From contig NW_020312788.1 in NCBI RefSeq assembly GCF_003265705.1, positions 4,353,151-4,417,150 on the forward strand: DNA of 64,000 nucleotides. The letters are read 5' to 3'. Source of the DNA: Callorhinus ursinus. Its lineage: Eukaryota; Chordata; Mammalia; Carnivora; Otariidae. The notes under the pieces were generated by a model. The model was not told the origin of the DNA. It ran no database searches and saw only the letters and a program-made list of their open reading frames with translations. The position numbers were made by a program, and so were the translations under genes. How positions within the stretch are numbered: the stretch's first letter is position 1; the number at the start of each line of letters is the position of its first letter. Below are positions 45,776-57,437 of the stretch, one piece after another.

Positions 45776-46087
45776 GTATGTCTTTTTATAAGGTATAAGT
45801 TGTATACCATTTTCTGTGTACAAGTAAGAGGAAATACAATAAACTATGCATAAGGCAAAGTGTCCTGCAAAACTAGCAACTGCTCATCACCAATGGTCTC
45901 TCATTATAGCTAGGTGGAAAGAGTTCAATATTATATTATAAAATGATTAATTAGACAAATGTTTTAAATAGATAGGACATAAGAAAATGATTCTGAGCTA
46001 TTAACCTAAGACATTAATTCTGTGGATGACCACCAACTTATAATGACACTAACGCATTCCTAACATTTTAATAATGCTAAGAAAGTG

Positions 46088-46286
46088 GGCCCCTAGGTGG
46101 CTCAGATGGTTAAGCATCAGCCTTCAGCTCGGGTCATGATCCCAGGGTCCTGGGATTGAGCCCCGCATCAGGCTCCCTGCTCTGCGGGAAGCCTGCTTCT
46201 CCCTCTCCCACTCCCCCTGCTTGTGTTCTCTCTCTGGCTGTCTCTCTCTCTCTGTCAAATAAATAAAAAAAAAAATCTTTAAAAAA
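46088..46286 (+). mobile_element. CAN-SINE, forward, 18-bp TSD
   Basis: Head GGCCCCTAGGTGGCTCAG, GCATCAGCCTTCAGCTCG, GGGATTGAGCCCCGCATC, 'TCTGCGGGAAGCCTGCTTC', CCCACTCCCCCTGCTTGTG body and an A-rich tail. Perfect 18-bp duplication AATAATGCTAAGAAAGTG at 46070-46087 and 46287-46304. Confidence 0.97.
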
Positions 46287-46304
46287 AATAATGCTAAGAA
46301 AGTG

Positions 46305-46711
46305 AACCAATATTATACAATAATAATTCCATAGGATATGTAATGCTGGACAATCAAATCATACATATACAATGTATACTTTAGAGAGAAGATAGTAAGT
46401 TAAAATATGTAATAATTCAGATAAAAATAAAGAAGTCTTACCAATATACACAGGAAGCCATATCTGAAGAGAGGTGAAGATTTGACTCACTGACAAAGAA
46501 GCAACCAGGACTGAAAGAATCTATCTGTTGATAATCCAGATATTATAACTTAGATGAGCCTGAGACAGTGCTTTTTGTTTTTTATTTTTCCCTTTTGATC
46601 TGAAAAGATTATTTGAATACATGAACTATATTAAAATATTTCTGCTCTGAAACCATAAAACAATATCAAAATAAGTATTGCCATAACCCTAGGAAAGCAT
46701 AAAAACTGAGT
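46305..46711. other. Anonymous AT-rich sequence
   Basis: No gene or repeat recognised between a SINE and an ancient L1. Confidence 0.5.
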
Positions 46712-48752
46712 ATAGAAAAATAAGTAAAAGGCATCCAAACTGTCAAGGAAGAAGTAAAACTGTCACTATTTGTAGATGACATAATATTATAAATAGAAAA
46801 TTTTAAGATTCCATCAAGAAACTTAGAATAAATGAATTCAGTAAAGTTCTAAGATACAAAAATCAATATGCAAAAATCTGTTGTCTTTCTATACACGGAT
46901 AACTATCAGAAAGAGAAATTTTAAAAATCCCATTTACAACAAAAAGAATAAGATACCTAGGAATAAATTTAACCAAGGAGATGAAAGACCTATATATTGA
47001 AAGCTACAAGACTTCAGTGAATGGAATTAAAGATGACACAAATAAAGATATTTTAAGCTCATGGATTGGATGATTCAATATTATTACAATGTTCATACTC
47101 TCCAAAGCAATCCACAAATTCAATGCAAGTCATGTCAAAATTCCAATGACATTTTTCAAAAAACTGAACAAACAATTCTAAAGTTTGTAATGAACCACAA
47201 AAAGACCCCAAATACCCAAGGCAATCCTGAGGAGAGCAAAGCTAGAGACCATCAGGCTCCCTAATTTCAAACTATACTACGAAGCTACAGTAATTAAAAT
47301 GGTATGGTTTTGGGACACCTGGGTGGCTCAGTTGGTTAAGCATCTGCCTTCAGCTCAAGTCATGATCCCAGGGTCCCAGGATGGAGTCCCACATCAGACT
47401 CCTTGCTTTGTGGGGAGTCTGCTTCTCTTTCTCCCTCTGCCGTTACCCCTGCTTGTGTGCATTCTCACGCTCTCTGACAAATAAAATCTTAAAAAAAATA
47501 AAAATAAAATGGTATGGTATTAGCATAAAAACATAGATCAATGGAACAGAACAGAGAGCCCAGAAATAAACTTACACATATACAGTCAATTTAGGACAAA
47601 GGAACCAATAATACAAAAAGGAGGAAAGGGAAGTCTCTTCAATAAATAATGTAGGGAAAACTGGACAGCCACTTGCAAAAGAATGAAACTTGACCACTAT
47701 CTTACACCACATTTAAAGATCAACTCAAAATGTTTTAAAGACTTGAATGTAAGACCTGGAAACATAGAACTCATTGAAGAAAACAGGCAGTAATCTCCTT
47801 GACATAGGTCTTGGTGATATTTTTTTTAATCTGACACCAAAAGCAGAAGCAACAAAACCAAAAATAAGTAAATAGGATTACATCAAACTAAAAAGCTTCT
47901 GTTCAGTAAAGGAAACCATCAACAAAAGGAAAAGAATCTACTGAATGGGAGAAAATATTTGCAAATCATGTATCTTATAAGAAAATAATATCTAAAATAT
48001 ATGAAGAACTCATACAACTCTATAGTAAAACTGATCAAAGAATGAGCAGAAAATCTGAATAGAATTTTTCCAAAGAAGACATACAGAAGACCGCAGGGTA
48101 CATGAAAAGATGTTCGATATCACACACCATCAGGAAAATGCAAATCAAAACCACCATGAGATATTGCTTCACATCTGTCAAAATGGCTATTTTCAAAAGA
48201 CAAGAAAAGACAAATATTGGTGGGAGGATGTGGAGAAAAGGAAACTCTTATGTATTGTTGATAGGAATGTAAATTTGGTGCAGCCACTATGGAAAATAGT
48301 TTGGAGGTTCCTCAAAAAATTAAAAATAGAACTCCAGTATGATCCAGCAACTCTACTTCTGGATGTTTATCCCAAGAAAATGAAAACACTAACTAAAAAA
48401 AAAAAAAAAAATGCACCTCTTTGTTCACTGTAGCATTATTTACAATCGTCAAGATATGGAGACAACCTAAGTGTCCATCAATAGATGAATGGATAAAGAA
48501 ATTGTGGCATATATGCATATACACACAAAGATATAAGGAACAAAATCTTGCCATTTGTGACAACATGATGGACTTCAAGTGCATTATGCTAAGTAAGTCA
48601 GACACAGAAAGGCAAGTACCACATGCTCTCTTATATGTGGGATCAAAAACAATAACAAGCCAACAGAAAACAGATTAATGGTTGCCAGAGGTGGGGGGTG
48701 GGAGAAATGGATGAAGGGGGTCAAAAGTTAAAAAGAAAAATAATACCTTAGC
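46712..48752 (+). mobile_element. Ancient L1M, ORF2 part to 3' end, split by a SINE
   Basis: About 1.85 kb of L1 (excluding the SINE at 47309-47504), starting just before the RT catalytic box ('GGCATCCAAACTGTCAAGG', 'CTATTTGTAGATGACATAAT'; the FVDD/FADD-type aspartates are still readable) and extending to a G-rich 3' UTR near 48700. Divergence is much higher than in the young L1s: many stops, indels and a 17-A run at 48397. Frames such as 48110-48433 and 48421-48678 are ORF2 C-terminal pieces. Confidence 0.9.
47309..47504 (+). mobile_element. CAN-SINE, forward, nested in L1M
   Basis: Head GGGACACCTGGGTGGCTCAG, AAGCATCTGCCTTCAGC, CCCAGGATGGAGTCCC, 'GTGGGGAGTCTGCTTC', tail ACAAATAAAATCTT plus A-rich. 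Perfect 14-bp duplication TAAAATGGTATGGT at 47295-47308 and 47505-47518; the duplicated word is L1 ORF2 sequence, so the L1M is older. Confidence 0.97.
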
Positions 48753-49331
48753 AGTTCACAACTTTAATTTGTATTTGGCATATCTTGTTCAAAGTTTCAT
48801 AATCTACTCATTATAAAGAGAGACTCAGAAGATCTACTCATTAAATGGACAAAGTGAAGACTATGGCTCTGATGTTGGGAACAGATTCAGGATTAAAAAA
48901 AATTTTAACAGGACAGAAGGAAAAAAATGCATCTGATTTTTTCCTTTAGGCCAAAAGTAAAAGGCTATAAATTTGACAGAAAAAATGACTTATAACTGAC
49001 TGTTCTTTTCCTTGTTTGGTAGATATAATTAAATCATCATCCAAAAATCCTATGTGGGTATACACTTTCACCAGTGGTGTATGAAATTCTTCCCCGCCTC
49101 TGAAAAACCAAAAATGCTTGTGTTTTTACATTTAAATGTATCCACTTATAATACCTATTAGCAGTATTGTATATTTTATATTCCTTGATGCAACAAGTCC
49201 TTATACCAAGGAAATTATGGATATCCCATAAATTTATGTACAACATTGTTTAATGCAATACCATTAAGTTCAGAATGAATTGTAAATAACCTATATTTTG
49301 AATTGTTGATGACTGGTTAAGTAAATTGTGT
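48753..49331. other. Anonymous sequence, possibly ancient L1-like
   Basis: Near 49300 'GATGACTGGTTAAGTAAATTGTG' resembles the 'ggttaaataaattatggtacatcc' word found in old LINE sequences, continuing past the SINE at 49559. Too diverged to name. No gene recognised. Confidence 0.35.
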
Positions 49332-49343
49332 TAAATTATTCTA

Positions 49344-49546
49344 GGGGGCACCTGGGTGGCTTAGTCATTAAGCATCTGTCTTCAGCTCAGGTCATGATCC
49401 CAGGGTCCTGGAATCTAGCCCCACATCAGGCTCCCTGCTCAGCAGGAAGCCTGCTTCTCCCTCCCCCACTCCCCCTGCTTGTGTTCCTTCTCTCGGTGTC
49501 TCTCTGTCAAAGAAATAAATAAAATCTCTAAAAATAAATAAATAAA
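49344..49546 (+). mobile_element. CAN-SINE, forward, 12-bp TSD
   Basis: Head GGGGGCACCTGGGTGGCTTAG, CATTAAGCATCTGTC, GCTCAGCAGGAAGCCTGCTTC, CCCACTCCCCCTGCTTGTG body, tail AAAGAAATAAATAAAATC and AAATAAAT units. Perfect duplication TAAATTATTCTA at 49332-49343 and 49547-49558. Confidence 0.97.
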
Positions 49547-49558
49547 TAAATTATTCTA

Positions 49559-51032
49559 TACCTTCATAGTAAAATATTATATTGTCTTATTTATTAAGAA
49601 TATCTGAACATGTACAGTAAGAAAAATTCAGTTTAAAATATGCACATGATTTCATTTTAGTAAAAAGTATATAGACAAATGAAAAGTCTAGAAAATTAGG
49701 TATTAATCTGCCATGTGTATACGAGGGTAATTGAGGGTAATTATATTATCTCAGTATTAATAAATATGAGCTATTTTTTAATTAGAATACAAGTTACTTG
49801 TCAAGAGGAGAATGGTCAGACTTCATCTAACAGGATTTCATGAGAAAAGTTCTAGAAATTGTAGTTGATCACACACCCAATTTCATTTAGTCAACTAAGC
49901 TAAAAAAAATACATAAAAATAAGCATTAAATATGTACTAGCAAGGGTTTTGAATACAATGAGTATCAGTCCATTAATGTTTGTGTTTGTGTATGTTTTGC
50001 CTGCTGTCAAAAAGTTTGAAATATTCAATGGAATTATAGTTTTAGTAGTTCAATAAATTTAATTAAGCATTTGAACATGGATAAAAATGCAAGAAAATTT
50101 TCAGTTTTATGAAAAATGTTTTATAAATTGAGTATTTAGCTAAGTACACAAATGCACTAGTACAGATTCATCAACGTACAGTCCTTTGTATATTAAAAAT
50201 AAATACCACCAGTTTAGATTTCTACACCTAATTTGATGTTTTTCAAATTACAAAAGGTATGTATACATTAAATCAAATGAAAAAATTCAAAATTGGGTAG
50301 AGCAAGAGATTATCATCTCTTCCCAACCCACCCACTAAGGCCTATTTGCCTTGCAAAATCCATGTTAGTAGCCTGGCACTTGAACTTTCATTTTTCTCTT
50401 GCTCATCCAAACACACATCCAAATATATACACCAACACAAGTGTTTGTTTTCAGAATTGACTCACAGATTATACCTTCATCTGTAACCTGTCTTTTCATA
50501 TTTCATTTTAAGTAGCTATTTTCACATATCAGTATATAGACATTCATTTAAAACATGTTTTTCTAATTATGTGCATGCACACTTACAATCACATGTTTTA
50601 CGTAAATTAAATGATACCATCAAGGTACTTCTTATTTAGGTTGAAGTTATTTGTTCTTGTTTTTTTCTTGTTTCTTCCACTCCTTTCTTTCCCTGACCCC
50701 CAATTATTCTCCTCTACATTCTATCCACCCTGTGATGACACCATATTAATGGCCTGATATAGATCGCAAAATGACTTGATGCTTGGAAATGCTAAGGAGA
50801 GGCAGAATTGTAATGAAGTACACGTATCATAAAAACATTACAATTAGTAACAGATTTTAATCATAAATAATTTAAAAATGCAGTTCTTATCAATTAAGGC
50901 TATGGAATTTGTTAAAACAGTCTGTGCTACAAAATAAAAGTATTATGTTAATTAAAAATATACTCCCTAAATGACAGAAAAGCAGACATGCAATGAACAC
51001 TTGGTAAAAGTAAAAAAAAAGAAAGAAAAGCA
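49559..51032. other. Anonymous AT-rich sequence, perhaps ancient LINE traces
   Basis: Between 50250 and 50640, phrases such as 'ATCTGTAACCTGTCTTTTCATATTTC' and 'ACATATCAGTATATAGACATTC' vaguely resemble reversed old L1 sequence, but I would not name it. No gene recognised. Confidence 0.35.
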
Positions 51033-51044
51033 AAGTAAAATCTG

Positions 51045-51237
51045 GGGGCGCTTGGGTGGCTCAGTCGTTAAGCATCGGCCTTCGGCTCAGGTCATGATCC
51101 CGGGGTCCTGGGATCGAGCCCTGCATTGGGCTCCCTGCTCCACAGGAAGCCTGCTTCTCCCTCCCCCACTCCCCCTGCTTATGTTCCCTCTCTCGCTGTC
51201 TCTCTGTCAAAGAAATAAATTCTTTAAAAAAAAAAAT
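51045..51237 (+). mobile_element. CAN-SINE, forward, 12-bp TSD
   Basis: Head GGGGCGCTTGGGTGGCTCAG, CGTTAAGCATCGGCCTTCGG, CCGGGGTCCTGGGATCGAGC with intact B-box, CCCACTCCCCCTGCTTATG body. Perfect duplication AAGTAAAATCTG at 51033-51044 and 51238-51249. Retained CpGs in the head suggest a relatively young copy. The 90-codon frame 50971-51243 is a SINE artefact. Confidence 0.97.
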
Positions 51238-51249
51238 AAGTAAAATCTG

Positions 51250-52904
51250 TTTTCTATGGAGTAAGGAGGAAAGAAGAACAAGCAGTAACTGGAAGATCCT
51301 TATTTCTCTTGGCAGTCAAAATTGTTAATTCTGACCTGGAGACAACAACATTTTGTCTGAGATCATAACCATACCTTTTTTTTCCATATTCTTTATAGTA
51401 GTGCACATTAAAACCAGAATTACATTTAAAAAATTATAATGCTGTTATCTTTCATCAGCATAAAAAATACATAACTAGAAAATTTTATTTTGTGAATTTA
51501 AATTTTTCATTAAGGATGTTAATAATATTGTCTATTAAATTTGATATGTCATTGTATGTGAGAAAGCACAAGAAGAATGGAATGTAACCCTAAAGTAGAA
51601 AATATACAAAAACATTTGAATGACAATTTCTCTAATATATTTTTCAAATGATTATTATAAGTGTTCTCTAAGGAGATTTAGAGAACTTGCCTAGAAACAT
51701 CCTCCAAATGTATCCCTAAAACTGTAAGAAAGATGCCAAATTACATGCAGCTCACCCTAACAATATTTTAATTAAGAATATTTCTAGAACTTGGAAGAAA
51801 ACAAAATGATGTCATGTCCCACTTGAAGGAGGCTAGCTACCTACACAATACCATAGACCCAGCACATAGCAATAAAAAATTTTGTTGTTTAATGACTGTT
51901 AGAGCAGATCCGATTCAGAAAAATAAAAATTCTAAGATTAATTCTCAAATGAAAAGCATAGATGATTTTAAATTTAGTTTGGAATTCTAATGGTATCTTA
52001 GTGATATTAAAGGATTAAAATGTCAAAGAATGTCTTGCTTTTAATTAAATCCTTTGGGTCTGTCTCTTGCTTAGGACTGACAAGCAAAAAGCACATGTAT
52101 AGTTGTTAAAGGATTTCCTTCTCCTTAGGTTCTTGGTCATGCCACTTCAGAGAATGAAGAGGTAGACCAGACGAAGAAAAGTGGTGGGCAGCAAAGGAAA
52201 GTTAATGGGAGATAGTAAAGTGACAGTATTGAGCTCCCTAGGAAGGAGGGGACTTGGGAGGGTTGACATCAGATTTTTCTAAGTCTAAGGGTTTATGGAC
52301 TTGTTGGAGGGCTGTTTTAATCTGATTAACCCTCCCTGCACCTGTCATCAAATCAGGTTTTTGTCATCTATCACTTGGGAAAGGGTGGAGGGCTCTTTCC
52401 AGAGTAGTTTCCTCTTACGGCAGGAGCCCCTTGTCCCTGCCTGACTTTCTTCCAACTATCCTTCATCATAGATTTTGTCAGTTTTCATCAGAATGTTAAC
52501 TTACTAAAGGGAGTAGAAATAAATAAAGGGAGACTAAAGAATGTTAACTTACTAAAGGGAGTAGAAATAAATAAAGGGAGACTAAAGAGTAGTTTCAGAG
52601 TGAAACAGATCTCTTTTCCAGCTAGACCCAAACCCATTCAATGCAGGCCCAAACCCAAATTTTCCATAGAGTAGAGACCAGTCTTTTTGCCCCCCAGAGT
52701 TACCATGTCTTTTTTCCCAGCTTCGACCCAACTGCTTTTTTTTCCCTAAAATATTCGACTCTCTTGCACACCCCCCAAAAAAAGGATAGCAAATAAGTGT
52801 TCTTCTCGTTGTTTTTAAAACTTAAATTTCAAGTCTCCATAATAAAAATCTTTTCCCATTTGCAGGTTTACTCCGTTTCTTGAGGGCAGGCACAATCAAT
52901 GCTA
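51250..52904. other. Anonymous sequence with a 48-bp tandem duplication
   Basis: No gene or transposon recognised. It contains the perfect duplication at 52491-52586. Confidence 0.5.
52491..52586. repeat. Perfect 48-bp tandem duplication
   Basis: The unit starting GAATGTTAACTTACTAAAGG and ending GGGAGACTAAA occurs at 52491-52538 and again at 52539-52586, with no mismatch, followed by the first two bases of a third unit. Identity of the copies implies a recent event or ongoing homogenisation, or possibly an assembly artefact. Confidence 0.97.
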
Positions 52905-53070
52905 TAGCATGGGATTCAGAATCAAATCCAAATCCAGTTCTTACTATTTTAATCTTAAAAATTAATAGAAATTCTCAAAGCCCCCATTTTCCCCTGTGTA
53001 AAATAAGGATACTAATAACTTCATTCCGAGTTCACAGTAAGGATTAAATGAAATGACTTATGCTTCTTAT
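52905..53070 (-). repeat. MIR ancient SINE, reverse
   Basis: 'GCATGGGATTCAGAATCAAATCC', 'CCCATTTTCCCCTGTGTAAAATAAGGATACTAATAAC' and 'GTAAGGATTAAATGAAATGAC' follow the reversed MIR order ('tcagtttcctcatctgtaaaatggggataataat...ggattaaatgagttaat'). Confidence 0.75.
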
Positions 53071-53404
53071 CTGTTATAACGCTCTTGTACCAGAATGAAA
53101 GCCACAACCTAAAGAAAGACACCTTGGAAGAGAATCTGCTCTGTTTCTTCACTATAACACTCCTAGATTCAGATATAATTCCAATGGATACTGGACCAGA
53201 AGACAAATATGAATGGTTGATACTTGTCTACACTCAGAATTACCTCTTCCCTTTGTACACTAAGCCTTTAATACAAACCATTACCCATAGTTCCTGCTTT
53301 CCATACGCTGAGTTCTTTCAGAATTTGCTCCGTAGAGCTCTAAAGAGAGTTCATTCAAGCTATATCACCTCAGCCCTGCTTTGGTATGTCTGAACTCTAA
53401 TGTT
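53071..53404. other. Anonymous sequence with one 102-codon frame
   Basis: The frame 53085-53393 (plus) has no signal peptide, domain or family resemblance, and a 61-codon minus frame overlaps its start. I treat it as chance. No other feature seen. Confidence 0.5.
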
Positions 53405-53419
53405 AACAGCTCTTTTCTT

Positions 53420-53516
53420 TTTCTTTTTAATTTTAATTTTATTATTGTTATGTTAATCACCATACATCACATCATTAGTTTTTGATGTACTGTTCTATGA
53501 TTCATTGTTTGCATAT
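53420..53516 (-). mobile_element. Ultra-short L1 3' end, reverse, about 97 bp
   Basis: Only the terminal part of the young L1 3' UTR is present, in reverse: 'TTGTTATGTTAATCACCATAC', 'CATTAGTTTTTGATGTACTG', 'ATTCATTGTTTGC', after a T-rich tail. Flanked by a 15-bp duplication with one mismatch, AACAGCTCTTTTCTT (53405-53419) and AACAGCTCTTCTCTT (53517-53531). A genuine but extremely 5'-truncated retrotransposition. Confidence 0.95.
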
Positions 53517-53531
53517 AACAGCTCTTCTCTT

Positions 53532-54299
53532 CTGAAGGTCAATGGCCCAAAGTAGATAGGCCTCTAGCTTTCCTGCCTTACCAGTATACCAGGCAGGCAT
53601 ATTTTGACATGTCAATATCTCTAAAACTCAGCCTCTCATCCTAGATTTTATATTATTGTCATTTGTCTTAAATGCTCTCATTAAAGTTGTCATCAGGGTC
53701 AAATGTGTTTCTTACTTTATATTTATCTTCAGTTTCTAGTAAACTGTTTGCTCAACCTTTGCTTAAAGGTTCTTAATAACCTTTCCTAGAAAGACAAAGT
53801 AGTCATGTATCTCAACCACTTGATTGCTCCTTTAACTTACTCTAACTTAGCACATCCCAGACTCTTGCTATCTTATTATTAGGTCCATGGTTCCCATCTG
53901 TATTTTGTCCCTCACTTGGGTCTCAATAGTGCATATTATTCATTTGCAAAGTTCCCTTGGGATTTTAATTTTAGATTGAAAGGACTTTCAATATCAGTAT
54001 CATTGGCGGAAATTATGAAGCAACTTGGAATGTAGTAGAGTATACAACTTGAGATTTGAACCTAGGAGCTCCTTTGGGGAGAGGGTTAGGGAAGCTCACC
54101 ACTTAGGGATAGTAGGACCACATGGTCAGGAAAGTTCCAACACCAGTGATACTTTCTCTGGAACCAGAAATCACCCCTGAGAGGAGCAGATTTCTGCAGA
54201 ACCTCAACCTACTCACAGGCTCCAGAAGTCCTGCTCTACCTTGCTCTAGATTCCTCAATGTTATCACCAAGTGTTATAATGTAAATATAATTCTTATAG
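53532..54299. other. Anonymous non-coding sequence
   Basis: No gene or repeat recognised. The 62-codon plus frame 54122-54310 has no domain. Confidence 0.5.
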
Positions 54300-54316
54300 T
54301 TAATGCATAGATTTTT

Positions 54317-54521
54317 GAAGATTTCTTCATTTATTTATTGAGAGCAAGCGAGGGAGAGTGTGCATGAAGGGGGGGGCGGGGGAGGGGGAGGGAAAGAGGG
54401 AAAGAGAGAATCCCAAGCAGACTCTAAGCTGAGTATGGAGACTGACATGGGGCTCAATCCCATGACCCTGAGATCATGACCTGAGTCAGACACTTAACCA
54501 ATTGAGCCATCCAGGCACCCC
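54317..54521 (-). mobile_element. Older CAN-SINE, reverse, with G-rich tract
   Basis: Plus-strand view: 'GAAGATTTCTTCATTTATTTATT', a long G-rich stretch, 'CATGACCCTGAGATCATGACC' and head 'TGAGCCATCCAGGCACCCC'. Flanked by TTAATGCATAGATTTTT (54300-54316) and TTAATGAATAGACTTTTT (54523-54540), imperfect duplication. Body substitutions and the missing part between the B box and head mark it as old. Confidence 0.93.
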
Positions 54522-54733
54522 ATTAATGAATAGACTTTTTTTAAAAAGAATACTCTGAAGTTAAGCATATTTCTAACACAAAAGTCAACCTGTATTAAAA
54601 GTTGTCTTTGAAAAACAGTTCCTCCCTGCCTTTTATATCTCTCTGGAATGATACACTCTCTCTTACCTTTAAACACAGCTTCTTCACTTGCTCAATCCCA
54701 GTTTGACTCTACCTCCTACAGGCATTTTCTTCT

Positions 54734-54933
54734 TTTTTTTTTTTTTAAGATTTTATTTATTTATTTGAGAGAGAGAGAGAATGAGATAGAGAGCATGAGA
54801 GGGAAGAGGGTCAGAGGGAGAAGCAGACTCCCTGCTGAGCAGGGAGCCCGATGTGGGACTTGATCCTGGGACTCCAGGATCATGACCTGAGCCGAAGGCA
54901 GTCACTCAACCAACTGAGCCACCCAGGCGCCCA
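54734..54933 (-). mobile_element. CAN-SINE, reverse, 12-bp TSD
   Basis: T-run, AAGATTTTATTTATTTATTT, GA-run, 'GAGGGAAGAGGGTCAGAGG', 'GCAGACTCCCTGCTGAGC', 'GACTCCAGGATCATGACC' and head ACTGAGCCACCCAGGCGCCC. Perfect duplication GCATTTTCTTCT at 54722-54733 and 54934-54945. Belongs to the 'CTGGAGTCC/GGGAGTCTGC' subtype. Confidence 0.97.
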
Positions 54934-54945
54934 GCATTTTCTTCT

Positions 54946-55520
54946 AATAATCCTCAGATTTGCCTTTGATTTCCAAGTAATTGTAGCCATGAGGCAGATA
55001 GTATAAAGAAAAAATCCAAGTTAATTCTTTTCCCTTTTTCTGTTCTACTTAGGGTGAGGAGAATAAAATAATGCATAAAAGGTATTAAATACAAATGTTT
55101 TATTAGTATTATTTTTCATTAAAATCACATTTATGTCTCAAATTACAATTAAAACAGAGGAAGAATTATACTTGCTTCTACTTTAAAAACCAAGGATATT
55201 TTTTTCCATTATGAAATGCTATATTGATAATAATCATTAAAAATGAAACCAGCTGCCTTTGAATTTTATGAATTTTATTAATAACTCTAATCAAAATACA
55301 CAGTAAATGGGCTTAAGAGACCTCACAAAATGGTATTTAATAAATGAATTTAAATTAGATAAAAGGTATAAAGGGAATTTATAGATTAAATTTGGATCTG
55401 AAAATATAAAGATGCTTTATGTTAAAAATCCAAATGACTCAATACTTGGATTTTAAGTTTTCAAATTACTATCTGGATCACAACAGAACATTTAAACTTT
55501 ACATGGTAGAAACCACTAGG
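54946..55520. other. Anonymous AT-rich sequence
   Basis: No gene or repeat recognised. Confidence 0.5.
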
Positions 55521-55558
55521 CCAAAATTCAACATCTTTTCATGATAAAAACTCTCAAC

Positions 55559-55652
55559 TGATGAATCATTGAACATTGTATCAAAAACTGATGATGTACT
55601 ATACCTTAGCTAATTGAACTTAAATTAAAAAATACTAATAATATACTATTAA
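55559..55652 (+). mobile_element. Ultra-short L1 3' end, about 94 bp, nested in L1M
   Basis: 'TGATGAATCATTGAACATTG', 'TATCAAAAACTGATGATGTAC' and an A/T-rich tail are the last part of the carnivoran L1 3' UTR. Perfect 13-bp duplication AAAAACTCTCAAC at 55546-55558 and 55653-55665, and the L1M ORF2 sequence resumes immediately after, so both ends are firm. Confidence 0.94.
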
Positions 55653-57435
55653 AAAAACTCTCAACAAAGTAGATATAGAAAGAACATACAACTTAATAAA
55701 AGTCATATATGACAAGCCCACAGCTAACATCCTACTTTATGGTGAAAGGAAAAGGAAAGCTTTTCCTCTAAGAAGAAAACAAGGGTGCCCACTCTTACCA
55801 CTTCTATTCTACATAGTAATAAAAGTTCTAGCCAGAGCAATTAGGCAAGAAAAATAAGTAAAGGGCATCTAAATTGGAAAGGAAAAAGTAAAATTATCTC
55901 TGCAGAGGACATGATCTTATATATAGAAAATCCTAAAGACTCCACCAAAAACTGTTAAAGCTAATGAATTCAATAAAGTTAGAGCATACAAAAAAAAAAA
56001 TTTTCATTTTTATACACTAACAATGAGCTATATGAAAAAGAAATTTAAAAAAATAATTTCATCTACAATAGCATCCAAGCCAATAAAATACTTAGGAATA
56101 AATTTAACCAAGGAAATGAAAGATTTGCTTACTGAAAACTGCAAGATACTAATGAACGAAACTGAAGACGACACAAATAAGTGGAGAGTTAATATTGCCC
56201 ATGCTACTCAAAGACCTCTAAAGATTTAATACAACCCTTATCAAAATGCTAATGACATTACTCACAGAAACAGAATACTCAAATTCGCATGAAACACAGA
56301 AGACCCTGAGCAGCCAAAGCAATCTTGAGAAAAAAACAAAGCAAGACACATCACATTTCCTGATTTCAAACTATATTCAATGCTATACTAATCAAAACAG
56401 TTTGGTACTGGCATAAAAACAGACATACAGCCCAATGAACAGAATTAAGATCCCAGAAATCAATCTACACATATATGGACAACTAATATTTGACCAGGAG
56501 GCCAACCGAATACACAAGAAGAGAGATTCTCTTCAATAAATGGTGTTGGGGAAACTGACTATTCATGTTCAAAGAAATGAAATTGGACCCCAACCTTATA
56601 CCACCTACAAAAATTAACCTGAAGTGTATTAAAGACTTAAATAGAAGATGTGAAACTGTAAAACTCCTAGAATAAAACTGAGGCAAGCTCACTGACACTG
56701 ATCTTGGCAATGATTTTTTTTTGATAGGATACCAAAAGCACAAAGAGCAAAAGCAAAAAAATCAACAAGTGAGACCACATATTAACTATGACGCCTGTGC
56801 ACAGGAAACCCCCGCCCACCAAAAAAACCCACAACCAACAAACTGAAAAGGCAAACTATAGAATGGGGAAAAAAATTGTAAATCACATATCTGATAATGA
56901 GTTAATATCCAAAATACATGAGGAATTCATAGAACTCCATAGCAAAAACAAAAATAAAACAGTCCAATTAAATGAACAAGAACCGAAATAGACATTTTCC
57001 CAGAAATACCATGCAAATGGTAACAAGTATATGAGAAGGTACTCAACATCACTAATCAGGAAAATGCAAATCAAAACCACAAGGAGATTTCACCTCATAC
57101 CTTTACGCTGGCTATTATCCAAAAGACAAGAGACTATGATATGCTGGTGAGGACGTAGAGAAAAAGGAACCTTTATATCCTGTTGATGGGAATGTAAACT
57201 GGTTCAACCATTATGGAAAACAATATGGAAGTTTATCAAAAAATTAAAAATAGAACTACCATATGATCCAACAAACCCACTTCTGGGCATACATCTGAAG
57301 GAAATAAAAACGGGACCTCTAAGAGATACGGCCCTCCCATGTTCATTACAGCATTATTTACAAGAGCCAAAATATAGAAACAACTTGTATTTCCATTGAT
57401 ACGTGAATGGGGAAAAAAATCTGTAGTGTATATAT

Positions 57436-57437
<2 letters not shown>

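Noticed and set aside
53085..53393. 102-codon plus frame
   Set aside because: No family resemblance, begins inside the flank of a MIR and lacks supporting signals.
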